A DNA stretch of 8,173 nucleotides from CAZPZZ01 sp964591245 (GCA_964591245.1 CAZPZZ010000168.1:1-8173), one strand, 5' to 3'; shown: positions 1 to 7,160, counted from the first letter of the stretch. Program-made: numbers and translations. Notes: a model not told the origin generated them from the letters alone.

Positions 1-69
1 GCGGGTATCGACGCCGTGCCGGTTGTCGAGGCACATGCCTTCGCGCCCACGACTCACGGCCGCTTGCAC

Positions 70-1860
70 CTAATCCGGCAACGCGAACACGAAGAGGGTA
101 TTTCCCGAACTAGGCCTGATTTCTGGAGTGAGTGCCCCAAAATGAGAAGCGGTCCCGCCTGTGCCGGTACTGACAGCAACATATTGGCGGCCGTCGACCG
201 CAAACGTGACCGGGAAACCCGTCACCGCTGACCCCAAATTGATCTCCCACAAAACGTCGCCCGTCTCGTGATCGTGAGCGCGAAATCGTCCATTGACGTC
301 ACCGCCGAAGACCAGTCCCCCACCAGTGGCCATGAGCGACATCGTCGCGGCACGCTGCTCATGCAGCCATGCCGTCTCACCAGTCTCCGCCGAAATGGCT
401 TGAACGGTACCCAATTGCTCGACACCAGGTGCCAGTTGGTGTCGATACGCAATTCCATATAGAGCGGATCGGCTCTCTGTTTCAGCGGCTTCCGTGGTGT
501 CAGAAAACGTCCTGGTCGCCAACATGCGGGCACACGTCCGCCGTAGCGGCATGTACATCGTGTTGGTCAAAGGACTATAAGCGCCGGCCTCCCAGTCCTT
601 TCCACCATTCCAGGTGGGACAGGCAAAGACCTCCTGGCCAAGGCCGCTAAACACCAACTCTGAATTCTCGGTGACGACACCGGTTGCTCCGTCTATGTGA
701 TTGATGACGTTCTGGGTCACAGTCGGGGTCGCCCACAGAAACTCGCCGGTCGCCCGATCGAGCGTATACACGACACCAGTCTTGCCTGGAATACCCGTGA
801 CCACCTGCCGAACCTCACCACGACGCAGATTCGGATTGATCCAGCTCACCGCCGCAGGCTCGGGCGCAACCGCCGTGTCGACCAAGATCCGTTCGAACGG
901 ATGATCCAGGTCCCAATGGTCGTTAAGGTGCTGGTAATACCAGACAATCTCGCCTGTGTCCGCATCGAGCGCCAGCGTCGAATTGTGGTACAGGTGCGCA
1001 TTGTCGACGCCGCCAAGCATGAACTTCGGCGCCGGCGACGTGACCGACGTCCCAACGTAAACAAGATTCAGCACCGGGTCATAACTCGGCACCATCCACG
1101 CGCCAACGTGCGTCCGTTCGTCATAGGGAACGTCACCCCACGTCTCGTCGCCAGGCTCCCCGGGTGCTGGAATCAGCCGACGTCGCCACAACTCTTCCCC
1201 GGTCATGGCATCGTGCGCGGTAACCACACACGCCTCCGGCCCACCCCGTGGAGCACAGCTTCGACCCGTCACAAGCTTGCCGTTGGCAATGATCGGACCG
1301 GAACCTTGCGTCGCCGGATTCACCGTATAGTCCAGCACCTGCGTTTCCCACACCATGTCACCGGTCCGCGCCGACAGCGCGAACACATGGTCGTCAACAC
1401 TCGTATCAAGAATTAGGTCACCGTGAATCGCAATATTACGATTGTTAGTGGACAATCCGGCAAAGACGTAATCATTGACGTCCGCCGGCACCTCACGTCG
1501 ATGTTCCCAGATGAGATCGCCCGTCGTGGCATTGATCGCCTGAATCACGTCGTTCGGATTGGGCATATACATGACGCCGTCGTAGATCAACGGCGTGCCC
1601 GATTGGTAGCCCTCGGTCAGCCCCCGGGACCACACCATGCGGAGGGAACCCACGTTGTCCCGGGTCACCTGATCCAGCGGGCTGTAGCCCCAGCTGTCGA
1701 GCGTCCGACGCCACATGAGCCAGTCATCAGGAGACGGCTCCTGCAGCATCGCATCAGTGACAGGAACAAAGTCGGTTGCCGTTTGTGCGCCAATCGGACG
1801 CAGTCCGCCTATCAGCAGCGTCACGAGGACCACCCATACGACACGTCGGCGCAACATCAT
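70..1860 (-). CDS. Secreted PQQ-dependent (quinoprotein) dehydrogenase, alcohol-dehydrogenase type
   Basis: Predicted periplasmic quinoprotein of 596 aa that would oxidise an alcohol or polyol with bound pyrroloquinoline quinone; the substrate is unknown. Residues 1-26 form a Sec signal ending GAQ. The rest is an eight-bladed-type propeller with seven T-G-x-x-x-W docking motifs (starting near 113, 166, 220, 302, 371, 493, 533). The WYYQ...DHWDLD segment (307-319) aligns with the catalytic-Asp region of methanol and ethanol dehydrogenases, and the GGPEAC Glu (209) with the calcium-ligand Glu. The usual GTGN motif is GTSV (270-273), and there is no adjacent Cys pair. No CxxCH is present, so it is not a quinohaemoprotein and needs a separate electron acceptor. 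It is the last gene of a minus-strand operon, 40 bp after the NHL gene. The second ATG (1857) is better spaced from the Shine-Dalgarno and may be the true start. Confidence 0.9.
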   Translation of the reverse strand: MMLRRRVVWVVLVTLLIGGLRPIGAQTATDFVPVTDAMLQEPSPDDWLMWRRTLDSWGYSPLDQVTRDNVGSLRMVWSRGLTEGYQSGTPLIYDGVMYMPNPNDVIQAINATTGDLIWEHRREVPADVNDYVFAGLSTNNRNIAIHGDLILDTSVDDHVFALSARTGDMVWETQVLDYTVNPATQGSGPIIANGKLVTGRSCAPRGGPEACVVTAHDAMTGEELWRRRLIPAPGEPGDETWGDVPYDERTHVGAWMVPSYDPVLNLVYVGTSVTSPAPKFMLGGVDNAHLYHNSTLALDADTGEIVWYYQHLNDHWDLDHPFERILVDTAVAPEPAAVSWINPNLRRGEVRQVVTGIPGKTGVVYTLDRATGEFLWATPTVTQNVINHIDGATGVVTENSELVFSGLGQEVFACPTWNGGKDWEAGAYSPLTNTMYMPLRRTCARMLATRTFSDTTEAAETESRSALYGIAYRHQLAPGVEQLGTVQAISAETGETAWLHEQRAATMSLMATGGGLVFGGDVNGRFRAHDHETGDVLWEINLGSAVTGFPVTFAVDGRQYVAVSTGTGGTASHFGALTPEIRPSSGNTLFVFALPD

Positions 1861-1862
1861 CC

Positions 1863-1868
1863 ACCTCC
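1863..1868 (-). promoter_or_regulatory. Ribosome binding site of the PQQ dehydrogenase gene
   Basis: GGAGGT on the minus strand lies 2 nt before the ATG at 1860 and 5 nt before the in-frame ATG at 1857. The spacing favours 1857. Confidence 0.6.
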
Positions 1869-1900
1869 CTCAGGCCCGTCCACTACCGGCTCCCAGCAAC

Positions 1901-3067
1901 TTAATCCCCCTGATAGACAAACCGTTGCAGACGCTTCCCCTCCAACGTCTCCCCCGTGTAAATGTTTCCCAGCGAGTCGACCGCGATACTGTGCACCGAG
2001 AAGAACTGCCCCGGATAGCGCCCTCCCTGACCAAACCGGTCGACAACCTCTAGCGTCTCGCGGCGCAGAATATCGATCGACTGGTTCATCCCGTTCGGAT
2101 TGTAGATAAATTCCTGCGCGGCATCCTTCGAAAATCCAAGTTCGAATACCGAGCCGAACCCACGGGTCGCCCTGTCCACGAACCCCTCCTTCACGAAGGT
2201 GCCGTCTGGTTGAAACACCTGCACACGATTGTTGACACGGTCGGCGACATACACGAATCGGTCTTGCGAAATCGCTACGCCGTGCACCGCCTTGCTGAAT
2301 TGCTGCGCCGGAGGAAGTGCAGGGTCATAATCTGGGCCGACGGTCGCGCCCGAACCGTTGTAGGGATCGTCGTCATCAGGTCGATTGCCATACGCGCCCC
2401 AATGACGCCTGTACTCGCCCGTGTCGGCGTCAAAAACAATCACACGGCGGTTGCCGTACCCGTCGGCAACATAGACCTCATCCTCAACGGGATCGACCGC
2501 CATCGTAGTGGGCTGTCTGAGATTAGCGATGTCATTGCTGCCCTCGCTCGCGCCTGGCGTGCCGATCTGCAGCAGGAACTCTCCGTTCTGGGTAAACTTC
2601 AGAATGTGGTGATCGTTGCCGCCATTTCCCGCAATCCACACGTTGTCCTTGTAGTCCACGTTGAGCCCATGCTCTGACTGCGGCCAGTCATACCCCTCTC
2701 CAGGCCCTCCCCAGCTATCAACCAGATTTCCAGCCTGGTCGAATACCAGGACCGGAGGCGCAGGAACGCAACACGCAGCCATCGGGGGGTCCGTCACGGC
2801 CGCTCGCTCGTTGTCAGACAGTGACGACGGGCGATGGAGCATCCAGATTCGATCGCTAGAATCGACCGACACACCGATCACCGATCCCATAAGCCACTTG
2901 TTCGGAAGCGGCTTCGGCCAGAGCGGATCCACCTGAAACGCGGGCGCGGCACTCGTCTCTTGAACGCGTGCGACCACTGTCCGGTCGAGCAACTGGATAC
3001 CACCCAGCACACCGATGAGTACCGTACACACCACGAATCCCGCCGTCAGCTGGTGTCGCTTTGTCAT
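1901..3067 (-). CDS. Peptidyl-alpha-hydroxyglycine alpha-amidating lyase (PAL)-like NHL beta-propeller, exported or membrane-anchored
   Basis: 388-aa protein with one hydrophobic export segment (about 9-27), then a six-bladed NHL-type propeller. Clear NHL repeats lie near 131-169, 185-224, 257-294 and 356-385. Aligned from memory to mammalian PAL, it has H133, H262 and H359 at the three zinc ligands (rat H585, H690, H786), R79 at R533, Y204 at Y654 and R277 at R706. The Met of PAL (M784) is Ser357, and the cysteines of both PAL disulfides are absent. An adjacent Cys pair (99-100) sits before a PAPPVLVFD strand. PAL cleaves peptidyl-hydroxyglycine to an amide and glyoxylate; bacterial relatives have no established substrate, so the reaction is inferred. 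It is co-oriented with the PQQ dehydrogenase (40 bp downstream) and an uncharacterised secreted protein upstream. ATG 3067 is chosen because GAGGAG is 8 nt away; ATG 3073 is the alternative, only 2 nt away. Confidence 0.85.
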   Translation of the reverse strand: MTKRHQLTAGFVVCTVLIGVLGGIQLLDRTVVARVQETSAAPAFQVDPLWPKPLPNKWLMGSVIGVSVDSSDRIWMLHRPSSLSDNERAAVTDPPMAACCVPAPPVLVFDQAGNLVDSWGGPGEGYDWPQSEHGLNVDYKDNVWIAGNGGNDHHILKFTQNGEFLLQIGTPGASEGSNDIANLRQPTTMAVDPVEDEVYVADGYGNRRVIVFDADTGEYRRHWGAYGNRPDDDDPYNGSGATVGPDYDPALPPAQQFSKAVHGVAISQDRFVYVADRVNNRVQVFQPDGTFVKEGFVDRATRGFGSVFELGFSKDAAQEFIYNPNGMNQSIDILRRETLEVVDRFGQGGRYPGQFFSVHSIAVDSLGNIYTGETLEGKRLQRFVYQGD

Positions 3068-3075
3068 GGTCATTT

Positions 3076-3081
3076 CTCCTC
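3076..3081 (-). promoter_or_regulatory. Ribosome binding site of the NHL/PAL-like gene
   Basis: GAGGAG on the minus strand, 8 nt before ATG 3067 and 2 nt before ATG 3073. Its presence next to the N run shows that a separate gene starts here and that the upstream frame is not fused to it. Confidence 0.7.
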
Positions 3082-3088
3082 TACCCGT

Positions 3089-3188
3089 NNNNNNNNNNNN
3101 NNNNNNNNNNNNNNNNNNNNNNNNNNNNNNNNNNNNNNNNNNNNNNNNNNNNNNNNNNNNNNNNNNNNNNNNNNNNNNNNNNNNNNNN
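3089..3188. other. Assembly gap (100 Ns)
   Basis: Exactly 100 undetermined bases, the conventional size for a scaffold gap of unknown length. It removes the C-terminus and stop codon of the 3189-4120 gene and part of the spacer before the NHL gene. Reading through it gives an apparent 763-residue frame that is not a real protein. By comparison with the paralogue starting at 7159, at least about 20 further codons of the upstream gene are missing. Confidence 0.98.
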
Positions 3189-4120
3189 TGACACGCGTAC
3201 TCGAAGAGCGGAGTCTCCGCGAGTCGCATCGGCATCGAGGCAGTCCATGGACTTTCCCATGTGTCGGGATCGGTCACCGTAAACGTGTAATCGAGGGTAT
3301 CCGCATCAACTCGACGGAACCGCTCTACCAGCACCATATTCGAGCTCGATGTCAGTCCACTAGGGCTGGACCCTAACGGAATCCACCGACGCTGCTCATT
3401 GAAATTTCCCGTCTCGACCACGAGCGTGTCATCCTCCCAGTAGGCCCGGGAATCACCTGACCACAAGCGAATGTCCTCATTCAGAGCCTGACGTCCGTCG
3501 AGGGGAATCACCCGTGCCGTGTGCACCATCTCGGTGTACACGATGACATGGTCTGGCGTCTGAAAGAGCTGCATGTTCTGGTTGTAGGCAAGCGGCGTAA
3601 TCGGCGGGCCCGCATTGAACCCCACGATGCAGCGATCCGACGTATTGCGGTCGGTATAGGAATCGGCGGGATGCGCCTCGAGATACGCCCGACGCTCTTC
3701 CATCCGTTGTCGTCCAATCTCCGACAACCCAGGCAGCCGTCCGTTGGGCGGATCGATAATCAACGACGTACGACGTGTCTCAATGGGCGCCGTGCCGCGA
3801 TCCATCCAAAAATTGTTGTAACCACCAACGCTCCCGCCCGCTTCAGTCCTCCGGGCTTCCTGATCCCAGAGCCGAATATCCCGGTCAATTGCATCCTGCT
3901 CAAGTCCTGCGGCCTCTTCCTCTGTCAGGAACGCCTGTTCTCCCAAGTCTTCAGGACGCTCAATCGGCGTGATGGTGCGGAAATCCCAGATTCCCTGCAG
4001 GTCTGGTTGGCCCCAGGGAGTTCGAAGTACATCTGGTGACACGCTTTGAGCCCCAGCCAGGACCGGAACAACAATCCCAACCATCGCCAGCATTCCAGTA
4101 GTCCTGCAACCATAAATCAT
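3189..4120 (-). CDS. Uncharacterised secreted protein, Y-E-Y-A-C-H-E-G-N family (C-terminus lost in gap)
   Basis: 310 residues are visible before the gap. I recognise the family as a recurrent secreted protein of environmental bacteria but know no function. Residues 1-25 are a Sec signal (LAGAQ). Landmarks are TPWGQPDLQGIW (34-45), TPIERPEDLG (51-60), GYNNFW (100-105), ETRRTS (114-119), SDRCIV (161-166), RVIPLDG (203-209), DDTLVVET (230-237) and FEYAC (306-310). The two bases before the Ns (CA) fit the His that follows Cys in the paralogue at 7159. C164 and C310 are the only cysteines after the signal. The start at 4120 is chosen over the in-frame ATG at 4192 because it has a good Shine-Dalgarno and puts the signal peptide at the N-terminus. 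It is the first gene of the minus-strand operon and diverges from the FG-GAP gene. Confidence 0.82.
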
Positions 4121-4126
4121 CCGGCA

Positions 4127-4133
4127 CTCCCTT
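4127..4133 (-). promoter_or_regulatory. Ribosome binding site deciding the start at 4120
   Basis: AAGGGAG on the minus strand, 6 nt before the ATG at 4120. No comparable site supports the longer frame from 4192. Confidence 0.65.
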
Positions 4134-4311
4134 CGCGTTTCCACAGTTATTCGCGTTGGGTCAATGATCGGCCCTCCGCGCACAGCATGCAAGCGTTAGC
4201 CGCCCCAAATGTCCGTCGTACGGAACATTCGGCTGCCGAAACACGTCGCTCCCGACCACGAGAAGGCTCGAACCGGAAGCGCAACCGTTCTGCCGAAGAA
4301 GAGACCCAGGG

Positions 4312-4340
4312 TTGGGACAACGTCCCAGATTGGTTAGACT
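4312..4340 (+). promoter_or_regulatory. Candidate sigma70-type promoter of the FG-GAP gene
   Basis: TTGGGA (4312-4317, 4 of 6 matches to the -35 box) is separated by 17 bp from TAGACT (4335-4340, 4 of 6 matches to the -10 box). The ATG at 4350 lies only 9 nt beyond the -10, so a transcript from here would have almost no leader. This fits the absence of any Shine-Dalgarno before 4350. It is a motif match only. Confidence 0.3.
4313..4327. repeat. Perfect inverted repeat, possible operator
   Basis: TGGGAC-AAC-GTCCCA, a perfect 6-bp inverted repeat with a 3-bp centre, 22 bp before the FG-GAP start. It overlaps the candidate -35 box, the position of a typical dimeric repressor site. No poly-T follows, so it is not an intrinsic terminator. 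No regulator gene is in the window. Confidence 0.4.
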
Positions 4341-4349
4341 CGCACCACG

Positions 4350-5777
4350 ATGACAAGATGCCTTCTTCCCATCCTCGTAGCCGCTCTCTTCTCGACGTTG
4401 CCATCCTTCGCCCAGACCACGGTCGGAGATACCCCCACCACGGCGCGAGCCACCGACGGCAGCTACATCAGTTGGCGCGAACACATCATCGATGATCCCG
4501 TATCCGCCGGATTCGAACTCAGTGGGAGCGACGGCCTCGTGATGGCCGACCTCGATGGCGACGGCTACGAGGACATCGTGTCCGTGCACGAATCCGATAA
4601 CGAATACGACTCCAGTGTGGCCGACCCCAATTACGTGCCGGACGCCGCTGGACACGTGCGCATCGCGTTCGGCTCCGCCGACCCACACCGCTGGACAAAC
4701 ATCACGGTCGCTGAAGCCTCCGATGCTCCAGCCCCGGAAGACGCTGCCATCGCAGACGTCAACCGCGATGGACATCTGGATATCATCGTCGCCGCGGAGC
4801 TTGCACATCTCCTCTATCTACAAAATCCAGGCCCTGGCGCCCGAACGCGGCCGTGGCCTCGCCTGATCCTTCCGATGACCAAGGATCGGGGTTCCTACAT
4901 CCGGGTCTTCTTTGCTGACCTTGATGGCGACGGAATTCCCGAGGTGACGGCGCCAAACAAGGGATCGCAACGGCCCTCACTGGCAGACTTCGCGCGGTCC
5001 ACGCCGGTCTCAGTCTACAAGGTGGTCGGCGATCCGTTGGCTGGAGAGAGCTGGCAGGAAACCACACTCGGACACTACAGCGTGCCGCAAAACGCCGAAC
5101 CCGTCGATCTGGACAGCGACGGCGACCTCGATATCGTCGTCGGATCCCGTGGAGAAAACCGCATTTTATTTTTCGAGAACCCCGGGGATGGCAGCCTCGC
5201 GTTTCGGGAACATGCCATCGGCATCTACGGCGCACGCGCCTCTGGCTTCAACCTCGAATATGCTGATCTCAATGCGGACGAACGACTCGACATTGTCGGC
5301 GCCGCCGGAAATGGCCTGACATGGCTGGAACAACCCCTTCGCATTGACGATGCTTGGAACGCGCATCCTATCGGCACCTTCTCGCCAGATAGCATGACCG
5401 GCATGGAACTCGCGGACATCAATGGTGACGGGCACCTCGATGTCATGGCCGGGAGCTATAGCCGGGGCCCCAGGGAAGACGACGGTGATGTCGACGAAAA
5501 CGATCCGCTCGGCCGTATAGGCTGGTTCGCACACCCTGGAAACGCAACGGGCAGCTGGACTCGATACGACATCTCTCGACGCAAACGTGGGATGTTCGAC
5601 AAGTTCATTGCCCGAGACCTGGACGGGGACGGCGATATCGATTTTCTGGCCACCCGGGGCAACAGTGCCCCGTACGACGGCGTGTTCTGGCTCGAGCAGG
5701 TCCGTTCCGCCTCGCCACGCCCGGCATTCGAACGCGCTCGCAGCACGGATAGCCCGGAGATGCCACTGCCCGAGTAA
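4350..5777 (+). CDS. Secreted FG-GAP/VCBS-repeat calcium-binding beta-propeller protein
   Basis: 475-aa exported protein with a signal peptide (1-21, SFA-Q) and seven Asp-rich calcium loops of the D-x-D/N-x-D-G-x-x-D type at 67-75, 136-144, 190-198, 253-261, 306-314, 356-364 and 423-431. These are typical of FG-GAP/VCBS (integrin-alpha-like) propellers, implying a seven-bladed fold. Such repeats usually bind ligands, carbohydrate or polymer surfaces; no catalytic motif is visible and no function is assigned. The fifth loop (DLNADERLD) has lost its conserved Gly and is probably weak. An acidic insert (DDGDVDEND, 377-385) lies between repeats six and seven. There is no C-terminal anchor or sorting motif. 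The start is well fixed: an in-frame TAG lies at 4335-4337 and the next Met is at residue 65. It diverges from the 3189-4120 gene and converges on the esterase gene. Confidence 0.88.
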   Translation: MTRCLLPILVAALFSTLPSFAQTTVGDTPTTARATDGSYISWREHIIDDPVSAGFELSGSDGLVMADLDGDGYEDIVSVHESDNEYDSSVADPNYVPDAAGHVRIAFGSADPHRWTNITVAEASDAPAPEDAAIADVNRDGHLDIIVAAELAHLLYLQNPGPGARTRPWPRLILPMTKDRGSYIRVFFADLDGDGIPEVTAPNKGSQRPSLADFARSTPVSVYKVVGDPLAGESWQETTLGHYSVPQNAEPVDLDSDGDLDIVVGSRGENRILFFENPGDGSLAFREHAIGIYGARASGFNLEYADLNADERLDIVGAAGNGLTWLEQPLRIDDAWNAHPIGTFSPDSMTGMELADINGDGHLDVMAGSYSRGPREDDGDVDENDPLGRIGWFAHPGNATGSWTRYDISRRKRGMFDKFIARDLDGDGDIDFLATRGNSAPYDGVFWLEQVRSASPRPAFERARSTDSPEMPLPE

Positions 5778-5934
5778 CCGAGGCCAGGCGGCGCGCGGCG
5801 CTCGCACCTGAAGCCGACTCTGCGCCCGCATGACACGTCTGACTCCCCGGGCGTATGTGGAGCTCGGTCGATACTGATGACCGCCCGCAGCCAAACCCAC
5901 GGCCTTGGTCCGTCCGGATCACAACCGGCCATGG

Positions 5935-6990
5935 TCACCGATCGAGATAGTCATCGAAAAATGTGACCATCTCCGTGAAGGCCTCTTCTCGCTCTGGCAC
6001 CTCTTGCAAATACGACGCATGCGCCTGCCCTTCATACACATGCAAGTCCGCGACGACACCCGCATTCCGAAGCTTCCGATGCACCCGGACGGTATCACTC
6101 AACAACAAGTCACGCGTGCCCGTCGTCAGGATCGTGGGTGGGAAACCGCTCATGTCTCCGTAGACAGGCGACAAGAACGGATCACTCAGGTCGTGACCAT
6201 CTGCATATACCTCGGCCATGGCCTGACAGCGGCCATCAAGCCCGAAAAGCACATTATCGACCAGGCGATTCGTGTAGAACGAGTCGCTGGTCTTCGTCAG
6301 ATCTGCCATCGGCGTACCCGGCGCAATAGCCGCCGGGAGCGGAAGCCCCTCTGCCTTGAGGCGAAGCACGGTCGACAGCGTCAGCGCCCCTCCGGCCGAC
6401 GCTCCAAAGATACCCATACGTGCCGGAGCCTCCATCTCCAACGCCCCCTTCCACACCTCCACAGCATCATCGAGCGCGGCCGGGTAGGGATGCTCTGGGG
6501 GACGACGGTAATCGACCGACAATACCTTGATCCCTCCATAACCCGCCATTAACGCCGCCTCGACCATCGCCGATTCACCGCCGAACATCATGTAGCAGCC
6601 ACCATGGAGATGCATGAGCAGCCGATTGCGGTGCTCTGGACGGATGACCGCGGGACTGAGGATATAGGCCCTCACGCCATTGACGGTCAGCGGCTCAAAG
6701 GACACTCCGAACTGATCGAGCAGCGGCTGAGGATCACGCGCAATCTGCGAGACCATGGCCGTCCACTGCGCCACCGTCGTCGGTGGACTATCCCAATCGT
6801 CTGGTGCCGGCGCGGCCAACAGTCGCTGTAACTCCAGACTGACAGCCGCGGGCGGCGGCAGTAGCCGGGCCGGGATCATCCGTTGGCCTGGTGTTGATTC
6901 CTGGGCCTGCACGGCAACAGCGACAAGCCCGCCCAGAGTTGCACAACACAGCGCCGGGTAGGCAATGCATCGAAAGTTGAATCGGATCAC
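5935..6990 (-). CDS. Secreted alpha/beta hydrolase, hormone-sensitive-lipase family (family IV esterase)
   Basis: 351-aa serine esterase, probably periplasmic, hydrolysing short-chain or aromatic carboxylic esters; the substrate is unknown. An N-terminal signal runs to about residue 30 (AVQAQ). The oxyanion-hole motif is H129-G-G-C, where family IV normally has HGGG. The nucleophile elbow is GASAG with Ser198; Asp294 (GTRDLL) and His324 (QAHAS) complete the triad with normal HSL spacing. DYRRPPEHPYPAALDDA is also characteristic. The GTG start at 6990 is preferred because GGAG lies 6 nt upstream and the signal peptide then begins the protein. The upstream in-frame ATG (7134) would add 48 residues of arginine-rich sequence ahead of the signal and extend across the divergent intergenic region. 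It is transcribed divergently from the 7159 gene and convergently with the FG-GAP gene. Confidence 0.9.
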   Translation of the reverse strand: MIRFNFRCIAYPALCCATLGGLVAVAVQAQESTPGQRMIPARLLPPPAAVSLELQRLLAAPAPDDWDSPPTTVAQWTAMVSQIARDPQPLLDQFGVSFEPLTVNGVRAYILSPAVIRPEHRNRLLMHLHGGCYMMFGGESAMVEAALMAGYGGIKVLSVDYRRPPEHPYPAALDDAVEVWKGALEMEAPARMGIFGASAGGALTLSTVLRLKAEGLPLPAAIAPGTPMADLTKTSDSFYTNRLVDNVLFGLDGRCQAMAEVYADGHDLSDPFLSPVYGDMSGFPPTILTTGTRDLLLSDTVRVHRKLRNAGVVADLHVYEGQAHASYLQEVPEREEAFTEMVTFFDDYLDR

Positions 6991-6996
6991 GGCGTT

Positions 6997-7000
6997 CTCC
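6997..7000 (-). promoter_or_regulatory. Ribosome binding site supporting the GTG start of the esterase
   Basis: GGAG on the minus strand, 6 nt before GTG 6990. It decides the start in favour of GTG over the ATG at 7134. Confidence 0.55.
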
Positions 7001-7154
7001 AGTGTTCTTGAGTGGTACGAGAATGATGCACCTGTACATCTCGAGAGGACGCAGATAGGCCCGTGCCTCCACTGCCTCCCCACCGCAGAGGATATCGCGC
7101 TCGCTGCCCGCTGCCACCGTGCCGCTGCACACACGCCACCTCGCGATGGTTCGA

Positions 7155-7160
7155 TACAAT
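7155..7160 (+). promoter_or_regulatory. Candidate -10 box of the 7159 gene
   Basis: TACAAT matches the -10 consensus at 5 of 6 positions, but no convincing -35 lies 16-18 bp upstream. It overlaps the first ATG (7159). If it is used, the in-frame ATG at 7171 would be the start of a near-leaderless transcript. Confidence 0.25.

Noticed and set aside
15..33. Possible terminator hairpin after the PQQ gene (GTGCC and GGCAC arms)
   Set aside because: Five-base arms with a 9-nt loop and no T-tract on the minus strand.
1..69. Possible next minus-strand gene, with an ATG at 34-36 open to the window edge
   Set aside because: Only about 12 codons are visible with no clear Shine-Dalgarno; too short to support a call.
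697..1416. Plus-strand 239-residue open frame inside the PQQ dehydrogenase gene
   Set aside because: It lies wholly antisense to a clear enzyme gene, is rich in Arg, Pro and His, and has no recognisable domain; it is a codon-bias shadow.
1423..2109. Plus-strand 228-residue open frame
   Set aside because: It spans the ends of two well-supported minus-strand genes and has low-complexity Arg/Ser/Pro/Thr-rich composition; a shadow.
3521..4039. Plus-strand 172-residue open frame
   Set aside because: Antisense to the 3189-4120 gene, whose motifs are confirmed by the paralogue at 7159.
4141..4165. TTGACC on the minus strand as the -35 box of the minus-strand operon
   Set aside because: No acceptable -10 box is found 16-18 bp downstream, so the promoter is left uncalled.
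4147..4808. Minus-strand frames across the divergent region (85 and 215 residues)
   Set aside because: They overlap the promoter region and the antisense of the FG-GAP gene start, with no recognisable domain.
5166..5900. Minus-strand 244-residue open frame
   Set aside because: Antisense to the FG-GAP gene, whose seven calcium loops are unmistakable; no signal or domain on this strand.
5778..5934. Possible bidirectional terminator between the convergent FG-GAP and esterase genes
   Set aside because: Only a weak CGGTC/GACCG pairing is visible and there is no T-run on either strand.
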